From positions 636,008 through 700,007 of the forward strand of contig NZ_BMDI01000001.1 in the NCBI RefSeq assembly GCF_014635705.1: 64,000 bases of DNA. The letters are read 5' to 3'. Position numbers and translations under genes: made by a program. The notes beneath the pieces are model-generated. The model had not been told where the DNA came from and made no database searches. It worked only from the letters and a program-made list of their open reading frames with translations. Shown here piece by piece: positions 8,559-17,161 of this stretch (position 1 is its first letter; every line of letters begins with the position of its first letter). Origin of the DNA: Oxalicibacterium faecigallinarum (GTDB lineage Bacteria; Pseudomonadota; Gammaproteobacteria; Burkholderiales; Burkholderiaceae_D).

Positions 8559-8836
8559 GTGATGCCTTTCTTGATAAGGATTAATCGGTCTTGTTCTGGT
8601 TTGGCTTTGTGATGCCCGGATCGTTCAAACAAAATCCGCACGGGTGATCATTGCTTCATACAATAGATTTCTTTTGCCGTGCAAACAGTTGAATTTAAAT
8701 AAGAAATAAATAGTTAAAGTAAATTCTAGAATTTGCGCCGAGGCAAAATATGGACAGGAGGGAACGAACGCGTTGCAATCTTGCCAAATCGTGCGATGCA
8801 AACACGCATGATAAAGGAAACAGGCAAAGGAATCGA

Positions 8837-10417
8837 ATGCAACGTCGCGACCTTCTCAAAACCGCTGCACTGACACTGGCAGGGCTTTCATCTTCCGCCT
8901 CTTATGCCGCAAACAAACCGGTTGCCAATCTCGCCACGCTGGGTAAAGCAGAAAAGTTTGATTATGCATGGCTCAAAGGACACGCTCGCGCGTTGTCCTC
9001 AAAACCGTTTGCGGCGTCTGTCGATAAAGTGCCTGCCAGAGTCAAGCAGCTCGACTGGGATCAATATCAGTCGATTGGGTATCGCGACGATCACGCCTTG
9101 TGGGGCGCTGACCAATTACGGTTTCAGGCAAAATTCTTCCATCTCGGCATGTACGCCACGCAGTCTGTCACGATTCATGAAGTACAGGATGGACAAGCTC
9201 GCGTGCTCGCCTACGACCCCGAGATGTTCAACTATGGCAAAAGCGGATTGCGTGGCAAGGATTTGCCCAAGGATCTCGGTTTCGCAGGATTTCGCATCAA
9301 CTTTCATACCGATCTTGTACGCGATATTGTTGCCTTTCTTGGAGCGAGCTATTTCCGCGCAGTGGGCGGTGACTGGCAATACGGCTTGTCTGCGCGGGGA
9401 CTGGCAATCGACACAGGCATGCCGCGTCCGGAGGAATTTCCGCGATTCAGTTCTTTCTGGCTTGAGCAGCCGCCAAAGCAGTCCAGTACGCTGATTGTCT
9501 ATGCACTCCTTGACTCTCCCAGCACGACTGGCGCATATCGGTTCTTGATTACCCCCGCCGCGACCACGGTGATGGATGTGGATGTGGCTCTTTATCCGCG
9601 CAAATCGATCGAGCGACTTGGCATTGCGCCGTTGACCAGCATGTTCTTGACGGGGGAAAACGATCGTCGTATCAACAATGACTGGCGCCCTGAAATCCAC
9701 GATTCAGATGGTCTGGCCATGTTGACCGGTAATGGCGAATGGATCTGGCGGCCACTGACCAATCCCGGGCATTTGCGCTTCAATGCCTTCGGTGACGCGA
9801 ATCCATGCGGTTTCGGTCTGATGCAGCGCGATCGCGACTTCAATCATTACCAGGATGATGGCGTGTTCTACGAGCGTCGCCCCAGTTTGTGGGTCGAGCC
9901 CAAGGCAGGTTGGGGCAAGGGCTCGGTCCAGTTGGTGGAAATTCCCACGATCGATGAAACCTTCGACAACATCGTCGCCTTCTGGAATCCTGAAACGAAG
10001 CCGCAAGCAGGGCAGGAACTGCTTTTCGGTTACAAGCTGTACTGGGGGCAAAAGATGCCGATCCAGCCCAGCCGGGCCATGGTGGTCGCCACACGGACCG
10101 GCATCGGCGGCATTGTCGGCAAACCACGCAGCTATTTTTCCTGGCGCTTCGTTATCGACTTTGCCGGCGGCGACCTGGGATTGCTGGGCAAAGACACCAA
10201 GGTTGAGCCGATCATTTCCTGCAGCCACGGCGAGATCGAGATTCCCTCGGCGCGGCCGCTGCATGAAATCAAGGGCTATCGCGCCATCTTCGATCTACGC
10301 ATTCCCGATCATGTGAGAGAGCAAATCGATTTGCGGTTGTTCCTGAGTGCAGATGGTCAGGCTCTGACGGAGACCTGGCTGTACCAATGGACACCGCCCG
10401 CCGAAAGAAAATTCTGA
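8837..10417 (+). CDS. opgD: OpgD/MdoD, periplasmic glucan biosynthesis protein
   Basis: A 526-residue OpgG/OpgD family protein acting on osmoregulated periplasmic glucans. The chosen start (MQRRDLLKTAALTLAGL) gives a twin-arginine signal sequence, which is typical for OpgD rather than OpgG, and it is preceded by AAAGGAA. An in-frame ATG 29 codons upstream would bury the signal. Conserved stretches include FDYAWLKGHARALSSKPF, AIDTGMPRPEEFPRFSSFWLEQP, CGFGLMQRDRDFNHYQDDGVFYERRPSLWVEP and a Trp-rich C-terminal domain. Confidence 0.93.
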   Translation: MQRRDLLKTAALTLAGLSSSASYAANKPVANLATLGKAEKFDYAWLKGHARALSSKPFAASVDKVPARVKQLDWDQYQSIGYRDDHALWGADQLRFQAKFFHLGMYATQSVTIHEVQDGQARVLAYDPEMFNYGKSGLRGKDLPKDLGFAGFRINFHTDLVRDIVAFLGASYFRAVGGDWQYGLSARGLAIDTGMPRPEEFPRFSSFWLEQPPKQSSTLIVYALLDSPSTTGAYRFLITPAATTVMDVDVALYPRKSIERLGIAPLTSMFLTGENDRRINNDWRPEIHDSDGLAMLTGNGEWIWRPLTNPGHLRFNAFGDANPCGFGLMQRDRDFNHYQDDGVFYERRPSLWVEPKAGWGKGSVQLVEIPTIDETFDNIVAFWNPETKPQAGQELLFGYKLYWGQKMPIQPSRAMVVATRTGIGGIVGKPRSYFSWRFVIDFAGGDLGLLGKDTKVEPIISCSHGEIEIPSARPLHEIKGYRAIFDLRIPDHVREQIDLRLFLSADGQALTETWLYQWTPPAERKF

Positions 10418-10573
10418 ATATTCATTCAAATTAATTATGGGGTGTGACGGCCAGCTTTTCTGGCTTGTTGATGGCTGCTCTCGCACTTGAGAAGTGCCTC
10501 CATTCCTCGGATGAATTGACGATGAATGCCTCTTGCCGTTATTGTTCTCGTCCAAATCACAAGAGAGACCGCA

Positions 10574-11275
10574 ATGTTTGATCCTTCCCTGTTAGGCCGT
10601 TTGTCTTTCAACCTGACTGCACCGACCAAGGCACCGCTGGCCGTAGGGCGCAACTTTTTGGGCATTGCGGAAGAGCGCGATGCGATTTTGTATGTACCGG
10701 AGAACCTGAAGAAAGACGGTCCGGTTCCGTTGCTCGTGATGTTTCACGGCTCCGGCGGTAGTGCGGAGAAGGTGCTGCCGTTCCTGCAGGAGCATGCGGA
10801 TCGTCGCGGCTTTTTGCTTTTGCTGCCGCAATCCATCTATCCAACCTGGGATATCGTCATTGGCGGAAACGGTCCCGATCTGGAGCGTCTGGGGCAGGCA
10901 TTGACGGAAGTATCATCACATTACGACATCGATCCGGCGCATCTCGGCTTTGCCGGCTTCTCGGATGGGGGAAGCTACGCACTGTCGGCAGGCATCACGA
11001 ATGGCGATATTGCCAGCCATGTGATTGTGTTTTCTGGCGGATTCATGTCCGTCTTTATGCAAGAAGGCTCACCCAAGGTGTTCATCGCGCACGGCCTGAT
11101 TGACGAGCAATTGCCAATTGAAACCAGTGGTCGCGCCCATGCCACCAAACTGAAAGCAGCTGGTTACGACGTGCAGTACGTGGAATTCAATGGACTGCAC
11201 ATCATTCACCCACCCATCGTCGCGATGGCTATCGATTTTTTTCTCGAGGAGCCTCAACACCTGGCAGTCGAATAA
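10574..11275 (+). CDS. Alpha/beta-hydrolase, esterase/phospholipase type
   Basis: 233 residues. The oxyanion segment MFHGSGGSAE, the nucleophile elbow GFSDGG and a C-terminal Asp (HGLIDEQLP) and His (NGLHIIHPP) form the expected catalytic triad. It resembles carboxylesterases and PHB-depolymerase-like esterases; no signal peptide is seen, so it is probably cytosolic and the natural substrate is unknown. The start at 10574 is chosen for the AAGAGAGA ribosome site. It converges with dmeF; a hairpin (CCGCGATTG/CAATCGCGG, 11281-11309) without a T tract spans the junction. Confidence 0.8.
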   Translation: MFDPSLLGRLSFNLTAPTKAPLAVGRNFLGIAEERDAILYVPENLKKDGPVPLLVMFHGSGGSAEKVLPFLQEHADRRGFLLLLPQSIYPTWDIVIGGNGPDLERLGQALTEVSSHYDIDPAHLGFAGFSDGGSYALSAGITNGDIASHVIVFSGGFMSVFMQEGSPKVFIAHGLIDEQLPIETSGRAHATKLKAAGYDVQYVEFNGLHIIHPPIVAMAIDFFLEEPQHLAVE

Positions 11276-11299
11276 TTGCTCCGCGATTGTTCCGGGAGA

Positions 11300-12232
11300 T
11301 CAATCGCGGCAGATTTCCACTGTGATGTGAACCAGTTCCGCATGGATCGCCAGCTGCTGGCGAAAGTAGTCAGGTGTGACATCCTCTGTCACAGCCAGAC
11401 TCAGAATACAGGCGTACTTTTCCTTGCCCACACGCCAGACGTGCAGATCATTGATCGTCGCCGGTACAGGGCTGCCGGCGATGACATCACGTACTTCCTG
11501 CACAACCGGCGCATCCATCTCCGCGTCGAGCAAAACGCGTCCGCTATCGCGCAGTAAGCCGAATGCCCATACGGCTACCAGCACCGCACCAACAATCCCC
11601 ATCACCGGATCCATCCAGTCGGCACCCCATAATTTGCCGCCAAACAGTGCAATGATTGCCAGTACCGATGTCGCGGCGTCAGCAACGACATGCAGGTAAG
11701 CCGAACGCAAATTCAGATCGTGGTGCCCATGAGCATGATGCTCGTGTCCGTGATGGTGTTGATGGTGGTGGGCGTGATCGTCTTTCAGCAAAACTGCACA
11801 TGCCAGATTGACCAGCAAGCCGATGATGGCGATGGCGATCGCCTGATCGTAGGAAACGGTGACCGGATGCATCAACCGATCAACAGATTGATACACCATC
11901 AGTCCTGCAACCGCCAGCAAAAGGATTGCACTGGTGTATGCCGCGAGAATTTCGATTTTCCAGGTGCCGAAAGTGAACCGGCGATCTTGCGCCAGTTTTC
12001 TGGCCAGCACATAGGCACAGACCGACAATCCCAGTGCGAGCGAATGGGAACTCATGTGCCAGCCATCAGCCAGCAGCGCCATGGAATTAAACAGATAGCC
12101 GCCCGTAATCTCCGCGACCATCATGATGACAGTCAGCCCGAGCGCCAATGCTGTCTTGCGTTCCGCGACCGGATTACCTTGGTTGAACAGATGGCTGTGG
12201 CTCTGCTTGGAGGGCAAGTGGGGTTGATTCAT
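11300..12232 (-). CDS. dmeF: DmeF-type cation diffusion facilitator (Co2+/Ni2+ efflux)
   Basis: A 310-residue inner-membrane antiporter of the CDF family. Six helices are visible, with a His-rich loop (HAHHHQHHHGHEHHAHGHH) between helices 4 and 5, the metal-site helix motif HVVADAATSV, and a C-terminal cytoplasmic domain (EVRDVIAG...HVWRVG). The long His loop and the divergent RcnR/DmeR-type regulator indicate the DmeF subgroup, which exports cobalt and nickel. The ATG at 12232 is preferred over a GTG three codons upstream. Confidence 0.9.
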   Translation of the reverse strand: MNQPHLPSKQSHSHLFNQGNPVAERKTALALGLTVIMMVAEITGGYLFNSMALLADGWHMSSHSLALGLSVCAYVLARKLAQDRRFTFGTWKIEILAAYTSAILLLAVAGLMVYQSVDRLMHPVTVSYDQAIAIAIIGLLVNLACAVLLKDDHAHHHQHHHGHEHHAHGHHDLNLRSAYLHVVADAATSVLAIIALFGGKLWGADWMDPVMGIVGAVLVAVWAFGLLRDSGRVLLDAEMDAPVVQEVRDVIAGSPVPATINDLHVWRVGKEKYACILSLAVTEDVTPDYFRQQLAIHAELVHITVEICRD

Positions 12233-12253
12233 GTTCGACACGGTTGAATGGAA

Positions 12254-12272
12254 TATACTCCCCCCTAGTATA
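12254..12272. promoter_or_regulatory. RcnR/DmeR-type operator
   Basis: TATACT and AGTATA are inverted repeats around a C6-T tract. On the other strand this reads TACT-A-G6-AGTA, which fits the known TACT/G-tract/AGTA recognition pattern of RcnR-class repressors. It lies between the divergent dmeF and dmeR genes, where one site could control both. Confidence 0.85.
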
Positions 12273-12295
12273 GATCAATACACAAAGGAGAGTGG

Positions 12296-12568
12296 ATGGC
12301 TCACACAATGGGGGATAAAAAACTGCTGGCACGGGTGCGCCGCATGAAGGGGCAAGTGCAGGCTGTCGAGAAAGCATTGGAGTCGGGTGCCGAGTGTGGC
12401 GACATACTTCAGCAAATCGCAGCCATCCGGGGCGCTGCAAACGGGTTGATGAATCAGGTGCTGGAGAGTCATATTCGTGAACATCTCGGGGCAGAGCACG
12501 TATCAGCCGATACGCGGCAAGCCGATCTGGAACAGGTTGTGGGCGTGTTGCGCTCTTACCTGAAATGA
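12296..12568 (+). CDS. dmeR: DmeR, CsoR/RcnR-family metal-responsive repressor
   Basis: 90 residues, all helical. The family core IAAIRGAANGLMNQVLESHIREHL is clear. The likely metal ligands H3, C34, H59 and H63 correspond to the RcnR nickel/cobalt set, not the CsoR copper set or the FrmR formaldehyde pattern. It is divergent from dmeF with an RcnR-type operator between them, so it most likely represses dmeF until Co2+/Ni2+ binds. Confidence 0.9.
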   Translation: MAHTMGDKKLLARVRRMKGQVQAVEKALESGAECGDILQQIAAIRGAANGLMNQVLESHIREHLGAEHVSADTRQADLEQVVGVLRSYLK

Positions 12569-12643
12569 ACAATTACAAACGCGACAGCGCAATGACGCCA
12601 TCGTGCTATGCGTCGTTGATTTCTCCATGCTAGACTTGCCCGC

Positions 12644-13069
12644 ATGAATCGAATTGTGCGTATCGTCGTGCTGTACCTGCTTGTACTGGCTTTGCCTGTG
12701 CAGGGTTGGGCTGCGGCGACGCAAACGGCTTGTGCACCAGCCATGCATCAGCCCGGCATGCAAATGATGCATCACGATACGACAGCTGCGTTTGAACAAA
12801 CGCACGATCACCACCAGATGCATGCAACACATGACGTCGCCGATGCTGCCACGATCAAGCATGCGCCTGCGGACAAAACAGGCACCCATGGCAATGCAAC
12901 GTGCAGCGTATGCGCTGCCTGCTATATTGGCATGGCACTGCTGCCGGCCATGCCTGACCTGGCCAAACCGGTCGAGCATGCTTCGGCTGCCGTCGCCACA
13001 CCATCCTCCTTCTTCCTCGGTTACATCCCGGACGGCATCAAGCGTCCGCCCCGGCACCTTCTCGTCTAA
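12644..13069 (+). CDS. Secreted His/Met-rich protein (DUF2946-like), copper-linked
   Basis: 141 residues with a signal peptide ending near GWAA, a long segment rich in His and Met (HQPGMQMMHHD, HDHHQMHATHD), and a conserved CSVCAACYIG block followed by a hydrophobic stretch. This arrangement resembles DUF2946 proteins found next to copper-efflux genes. It precedes the TolC/multicopper oxidase unit, so a periplasmic copper-binding role is inferred. Confidence 0.65.
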   Translation: MNRIVRIVVLYLLVLALPVQGWAAATQTACAPAMHQPGMQMMHHDTTAAFEQTHDHHQMHATHDVADAATIKHAPADKTGTHGNATCSVCAACYIGMALLPAMPDLAKPVEHASAAVATPSSFFLGYIPDGIKRPPRHLLV

Positions 13070-13155
13070 GCATTGCATTAAGCTCCTGGCCGACCGCAAC
13101 GGATGCGGTCTTTGCTCGCGTACTTGGGTACGTGTCATGCCTTTACGAGAACATC

Positions 13156-13497
13156 ATGAAAACTCTTTATTTGATGCTGCCGGCTTTGCTGGCAGCAACG
13201 ATCGTCGCACGGGCCGAAACGAACCCTCGCACCGATCCGGCCGATGCGACGCAGGCTGGAATGTCTGCACAATATCGTTCTGCATTTGATGCCTATTTTC
13301 CTCATCAGGATGGCACCGCGCCTTCATTGAGCAACTGGCGCGCCGCCAACGATCTGGTCGGTGTGCTGGGCGGTCACGCTGGCCATGCCGAGGCGGCAAT
13401 GCCGGCCCACGGCCACACGCCTCAACAATCCGCGCCTGAAACCTTGCCTGCGGCGCCATCCCACGATGGGCATGAGGAGCATCATCATGCGCATTGA
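13156..13497 (+). CDS. Small periplasmic protein with His-rich tail
   Basis: 113 residues: signal peptide MKTLYLMLPALLAATIVARA, then a short domain (YRSAFDAYFPHQDGTAPSLSNWRAANDLVG) and a tail ending HDGHEEHHHAH. The start giving the signal peptide is chosen over an ATG 24 nt upstream. Its end overlaps the start of the TolC-type gene by 11 bp. Proteins of this shape are often found in front of CopC/TolC copper units; metal binding by the tail is inferred. Confidence 0.75.
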   Translation: MKTLYLMLPALLAATIVARAETNPRTDPADATQAGMSAQYRSAFDAYFPHQDGTAPSLSNWRAANDLVGVLGGHAGHAEAAMPAHGHTPQQSAPETLPAAPSHDGHEEHHHAH

Positions 13498-14908
13498 TCG
13501 ACGTCGCTTCTCATTCCTTATTGCCGGCATGACGGTGCTGCTGTTATCTGGTTGTGCCACGTTTTCTACCGATGGCGGCATGCAAAAGGTTGCCGACCTG
13601 ACTCAAGCACGTACCGGTCAGCCCGTGCAGGGCACAAACGACATGAGCGAGCAGGATAGAACCGATCAACTCGTGCGTGCATTGCTGGCCGAACCGTTAA
13701 ATGCCGACAATGCTGTGCGTATCGCCTTACTCAACAATCGCGGTTTGCAGGCATCACTGACTGAACTGGGGATTGCCGAAGCGGATCTGGTGCAGGCAGG
13801 GCGCCTGCGCAATCCTGGCGTTTCGTTTGGACGCATGCACAACAGTAGCGGTGTCGTCGAAATCGAGCGCAGCATCATGTTTGATCTGGCCGGTCTGCTA
13901 ACCATGCCCATCCGTACCCGTATCGAGCAAGGACGGTTCGATCAGGCGCAGCTACAGGCAGCATCTACGGCAATCGCGCTGGCGACGGAAACGCGTCGTG
14001 CTTATTTCAGTGCCATTGCAGCGCGCCAGAATGCCGATTTCATGGCGCGTGCGCAGTTGGCGGCAGAAGCGGGAGCCGAGCTGGCGCAACGCATGCAAAA
14101 GGTTGGTAACTGGAATCGCATCGACTCGGCCCGCGAACAATTGTTTTATGCGGATGCCAGCACGGCGCTGGCGCGCAGCAGACATGAGGAAGCGGTTGCG
14201 CGTGAACGCCTGATTCGCCTGCTCGGATTGTGGCAAGCTGATACGACGTTGCAGTTGCCCGATCGTCTTCCCGATTTGCCGGCACAGCCACATGGCAGTG
14301 GTCAGATGGAGCAGCAGGCGATGACGCAACGACTCGATATCCAGATCGCCAGACGTGCATCGGAATCAACCGCTCGCTCTCTGGGCCTCACGCGCGCCAC
14401 GCGTTTCGTCAACGTGCTGGAAGCCGGTTATCGCAACAAGAGCAAAACTGGCGAACCCCGCAATAACGGCTACGAGATCAGCCTGGAACTGCCGGTTTTC
14501 GACTGGGGAACGGCCAGAACGCACAGGGCAGAAGCCATCTATATGCAGTCACTGCATCACACGGCCGATATTGCCATCCGTGCGCGGTCTGAAGTGCGTG
14601 AGGCATACTCAGCCTATCGCACTGCCTACGATGTGTCGCGCCATTACCGTGACGAAGTTGTGCCGTTACGCAAGAAAGTGTCAGAAGAAGTCCTGCTGCG
14701 CTACAACGGCATGCTTGCCAGCGTATTTGATTTGCTAAGTGACGCACGCCTACAGATCGATGCCGTCAATACCGCGATCAAGGCGCAGCGCGATTTCTGG
14801 ATTGCAGAAACGGACCTGCAGGCCGCCGTCAACGGCGGCACGATTGCCAGCAATGATGCAATCGCCAGCGATGCAACCGCGTCGCCACCCGCGCAACGCA
14901 ATCACTAA
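13487..14908 (+). CDS. TolC-family outer-membrane efflux lipoprotein
   Basis: 473 residues. The start at 13487 (GAGGAG upstream) gives a lipoprotein signal with lipobox LLSGC. The body has the long helices and repeated organisation of outer membrane factors (NAVRIALLNNRGLQASLTELGIAEADLVQAGRLRNPG; FDWGTARTHRAEAIY near the end). No RND pump or membrane-fusion gene is adjacent; its partner here is a multicopper oxidase, an arrangement also known from other copper loci. Confidence 0.85.
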   Translation: MRIDRRRFSFLIAGMTVLLLSGCATFSTDGGMQKVADLTQARTGQPVQGTNDMSEQDRTDQLVRALLAEPLNADNAVRIALLNNRGLQASLTELGIAEADLVQAGRLRNPGVSFGRMHNSSGVVEIERSIMFDLAGLLTMPIRTRIEQGRFDQAQLQAASTAIALATETRRAYFSAIAARQNADFMARAQLAAEAGAELAQRMQKVGNWNRIDSAREQLFYADASTALARSRHEEAVARERLIRLLGLWQADTTLQLPDRLPDLPAQPHGSGQMEQQAMTQRLDIQIARRASESTARSLGLTRATRFVNVLEAGYRNKSKTGEPRNNGYEISLELPVFDWGTARTHRAEAIYMQSLHHTADIAIRARSEVREAYSAYRTAYDVSRHYRDEVVPLRKKVSEEVLLRYNGMLASVFDLLSDARLQIDAVNTAIKAQRDFWIAETDLQAAVNGGTIASNDAIASDATASPPAQRNH

Positions 14909-14929
14909 GATCACCAACAAGGACACACT

Positions 14930-16207
14930 ATGCTTTCCCGCAGGCATTTTCTCGCTGGTGCCGGTACATTGCTTGGCGCCGGACTCGTCAGCAAGGCTGG
15001 CGCTGCTGCCATTCCCGAGGCACAGATCATTCAGCATCCCAATACGATCCCACCCAGGGCACCCGATAACGGCAGGCCATTCAACCCGGTTGTGACACTC
15101 AACGGCTGGAGTGCGCCATGGCGCATGAAAAACGGCTGGAAGGAATTTCACCTGATCGCCGAGCCAGTGCTCCGCGAGCTGGCACCGGGTATGAAAGCGA
15201 CGCTTTGGGGCTATAACGGATCGAGTCCCGGTCCGACAATTGAAGTGGTGGAGGGCGACAAGGTCCGCATCTTTGTCACCAACAAGTTGCCCGAGCCAAC
15301 CTCGATTCACTGGCATGGTCAGCGCTTGCCAAACGGTATGGACGGCGTAGCCGGTGTGACACAACCGCAAATCCCGGTGGGCAAAACTTTCGTCTATGAA
15401 TTTGAAGCCAGACGCCCGGGTACCTTCATGTACCACCCGCATGCCGATGAAGTCACGCAAATGGCGATGGGCATGATGGGTTCATGGATCACGCATCCGA
15501 AGGATATCGAACAGCATCGCGTGGATCGTGACTTTGTCTTCCTGCTCAACGCCTACGACATCGAGCCCGGTAGCAGTACGCCCAAGGTCAATACCATGAC
15601 CGACTTCAATTTGTGGACATGGAACAGCCGCGTTTTTCCGGGCATTGATTCCCTGGCGTGTAGGCAGGGTGATCGTGTGCGCATTCGCGTCGGCAATCTC
15701 AGCATGACCAATCATCCGATCCATATCCACGGTCATGAATTTGAAGTAACGGGAACCGATGGTGGCTGGGTGCCAAAGACGGCACGCTGGCCGGAAGTCA
15801 CGACCGATATCGCGGTTGGCCAGATGCGTGCCATCGAATTTGATGCTACCGATTTAGGCGATTGGGCATTCCATTGCCACAAGGGCCATCACACCATGAA
15901 CGCGATGGGACACGATGTGCCGACCATGATTGGCGTCGATCATCGCAAGATCGCGGACAAGATCATCCGCATCATTCCGGATTACATGGTCATGGGCGAG
16001 CGCGGCATGGGCGATATGGGTGACATGTCCATGCCCATCCCTGAGAACACATTACCCATGATGAGCGGGCACGGTCCTTTTGGCCCGATCGAAATGGGCG
16101 GCATGTTCACCCTCGTGAAGGTGCGCCGGGACCAGAAACCTGGCGACTTCAAGGATCCGGGCTGGTTTGCGCATCCTCGCGGTACCGTCGCCCGCCTTGT
16201 TGATTAA
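14930..16207 (+). CDS. Multicopper oxidase, Tat-exported
   Basis: 425 residues with a twin-arginine signal (MLSRRHFLAGAGTLLGAG). Copper sites are complete: HWHG (127-130), YHPHAD (168-173), HPIHIHGHEF (262-271) and HCHKGHH (315-321) with the type-1 Cys at 316. It is shorter than CopA/CueO and has only a short Met-rich segment (MGERGMGDMGDMSMP). It probably oxidises Cu(I) or phenolic substrates in the periplasm. It is flanked by the TolC-type lipoprotein and a CusF-like protein. Confidence 0.9.
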   Translation: MLSRRHFLAGAGTLLGAGLVSKAGAAAIPEAQIIQHPNTIPPRAPDNGRPFNPVVTLNGWSAPWRMKNGWKEFHLIAEPVLRELAPGMKATLWGYNGSSPGPTIEVVEGDKVRIFVTNKLPEPTSIHWHGQRLPNGMDGVAGVTQPQIPVGKTFVYEFEARRPGTFMYHPHADEVTQMAMGMMGSWITHPKDIEQHRVDRDFVFLLNAYDIEPGSSTPKVNTMTDFNLWTWNSRVFPGIDSLACRQGDRVRIRVGNLSMTNHPIHIHGHEFEVTGTDGGWVPKTARWPEVTTDIAVGQMRAIEFDATDLGDWAFHCHKGHHTMNAMGHDVPTMIGVDHRKIADKIIRIIPDYMVMGERGMGDMGDMSMPIPENTLPMMSGHGPFGPIEMGGMFTLVKVRRDQKPGDFKDPGWFAHPRGTVARLVD

Positions 16208-16226
16208 CCCATTGAGAAAGTTCGCA

Positions 16227-16568
16227 ATGAAAATATCGAAAGTATTGTTCTCGGCCGCATTGATTGCGGCACCGTTGGCATACGCACAGTATGACGACCA
16301 CGCCGGCCATGCTGCCCACGGAGTACAAGGTGGCGCAGCAGCCGTCAGTCTGAGTGAAGGAGAGATCCGCAAAATTGATACCGACAATCTGAAACTGACC
16401 GTCAGGCACGGGCCATTACTGAACTTGAACATGCCCGGCATGACCATGGTATTTGCAGTCAAAGATAGTGGCATGCTCGAGGGATTGGAGCAGGGGAGTC
16501 GCATCCATTTCCTTGCGGAACGCATCGACGGTATCTACACAATCGTGCGCATCGAAAAACAGATGTGA
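16227..16568 (+). CDS. CusF-like periplasmic copper-binding protein
   Basis: 113 residues: a signal peptide, a His-rich linker (YDDHAGHAAHGVQGG), then one OB-fold CusF domain. The metal segment reads RHGPLLNLNMPGMTMVF, with the expected His and two Met, but the Trp that caps copper in E. coli CusF is replaced by Met. It is the last gene of the operon and is followed by a strong terminator. Confidence 0.88.
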   Translation: MKISKVLFSAALIAAPLAYAQYDDHAGHAAHGVQGGAAAVSLSEGEIRKIDTDNLKLTVRHGPLLNLNMPGMTMVFAVKDSGMLEGLEQGSRIHFLAERIDGIYTIVRIEKQM

Positions 16569-16577
16569 CTCGCCAAT

Positions 16578-16616
16578 AAAAAAGCCGTCCTTCGAGGCAT
16601 GAAGGACGGCTTTTTA
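16578..16616. terminator. Bidirectional terminator after the copper oxidase operon
   Basis: Perfect stem AAAAGCCGTCCTTC / GAAGGACGGCTTTT with loop GAGGCAT and T runs on both strands. It ends the copper operon on the plus strand and can also end the small minus-strand operon from 17044. Confidence 0.92.
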
Positions 16617-16622
16617 TGTCTC

Positions 16623-16676
16623 ATTCTTCTTTTAAATCAAACAATTATCCATCTATCTTAAAGTTAAAAGAAGAAT
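16623..16676. repeat. 13-bp perfect inverted repeat with 28-bp loop
   Basis: ATTCTTCTTTTAA at 16623-16635 is the exact reverse complement of 16664-16676. It is AT-rich and lies just behind the terminator and in front of the stop codon of the minus-strand gene. Its function is unknown. Confidence 0.7.
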
Positions 16677-16682
16677 CAGGTT

Positions 16683-16877
16683 TTAATGATTGGCGGCCTT
16701 GCGATCACGTTTTCTATCCGGCTTGCGTATATTGTTCTGTACCGAATCGATAATTGCCTCCGCATTTTCCTTGGCTTTCCGTTTGTCACTCGCGATCACT
16801 TCGCGGATCACCCAGATTGCGAGCACGAGCGCTCCCAGCAAGAGCAAGGAGATAATCCAGACCATATGCGACGGCAT
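16683..16877 (-). CDS. Small single-pass membrane protein
   Basis: 64 residues: one membrane helix (about 5-25, VWIISLLLLGALVLAIWVI), then a highly charged Lys/Arg-rich cytoplasmic tail. No family recognised. Its ATG overlaps the TAA of the gene upstream (TAATG), so the pair is translationally coupled. Confidence 0.65.
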   Translation of the reverse strand: MPSHMVWIISLLLLGALVLAIWVIREVIASDKRKAKENAEAIIDSVQNNIRKPDRKRDRKAANH

Positions 16878-17044
16878 TATTTGCTTTCGTCGATCAGATC
16901 GCGTGCAGCCTGAATCGGATCCAGCGTGGTGTCGATTGGCTCGTCGCCATAAACCAGATCCAGCGCGTCAACCGCGCTTTCCCAATCCGATCCGGCCTTG
17001 ACCAGGGTGTCTACCCAGATAGCGCGCCATTCATGTTCAGTCAT
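16877..17044 (-). CDS. Small acidic protein of unknown function
   Basis: 55 residues (MTEHEWRAIWVDTLVKAGSD...), acidic, soluble. The start at 17044 is chosen because AAAGGA lies six bases upstream; an ATG six bases earlier would have no room for a ribosome site. It forms a two-gene operon with the membrane protein and ends the ordinary chromosomal segment next to dif. Confidence 0.65.
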   Translation of the reverse strand: MTEHEWRAIWVDTLVKAGSDWESAVDALDLVYGDEPIDTTLDPIQAARDLIDESK

Positions 17045-17133
17045 ATCCATTCCTTTGAAAACGTGAAGCGGTATTGTGTACCTATTTGAGTGGGAGCGAT
17101 TATAGCCGCCTGCGGTCCATCGATCCATATATA

Positions 17134-17161
17134 ATTTCGCATAATTTACATTATGTCAAAT
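17134..17161 (+). other. dif: Intact dif-type XerCD site / attL of the provirus
   Basis: The XerC arm ATTTCGCATAA (17134-17144), a 6-bp centre TTTACA and the XerD arm TTATGTCAAAT (17151-17161) match the 11-6-11 layout of proteobacterial dif. Compared with the E. coli arms GGTGCGCATAA and TTATGTTAAAT, only a few positions differ. It lies exactly at the left edge of the phage-like block, so it serves both as regenerated dif and as attL. Confidence 0.9.

Noticed and set aside
11281-11309. Hairpin across the junction of the esterase and dmeF
   Set aside because: The stem is good (CCGCGATTG/CAATCGCGG) but there is no T run on either strand and it overlaps the dmeF stop codon, so I do not call it a terminator.
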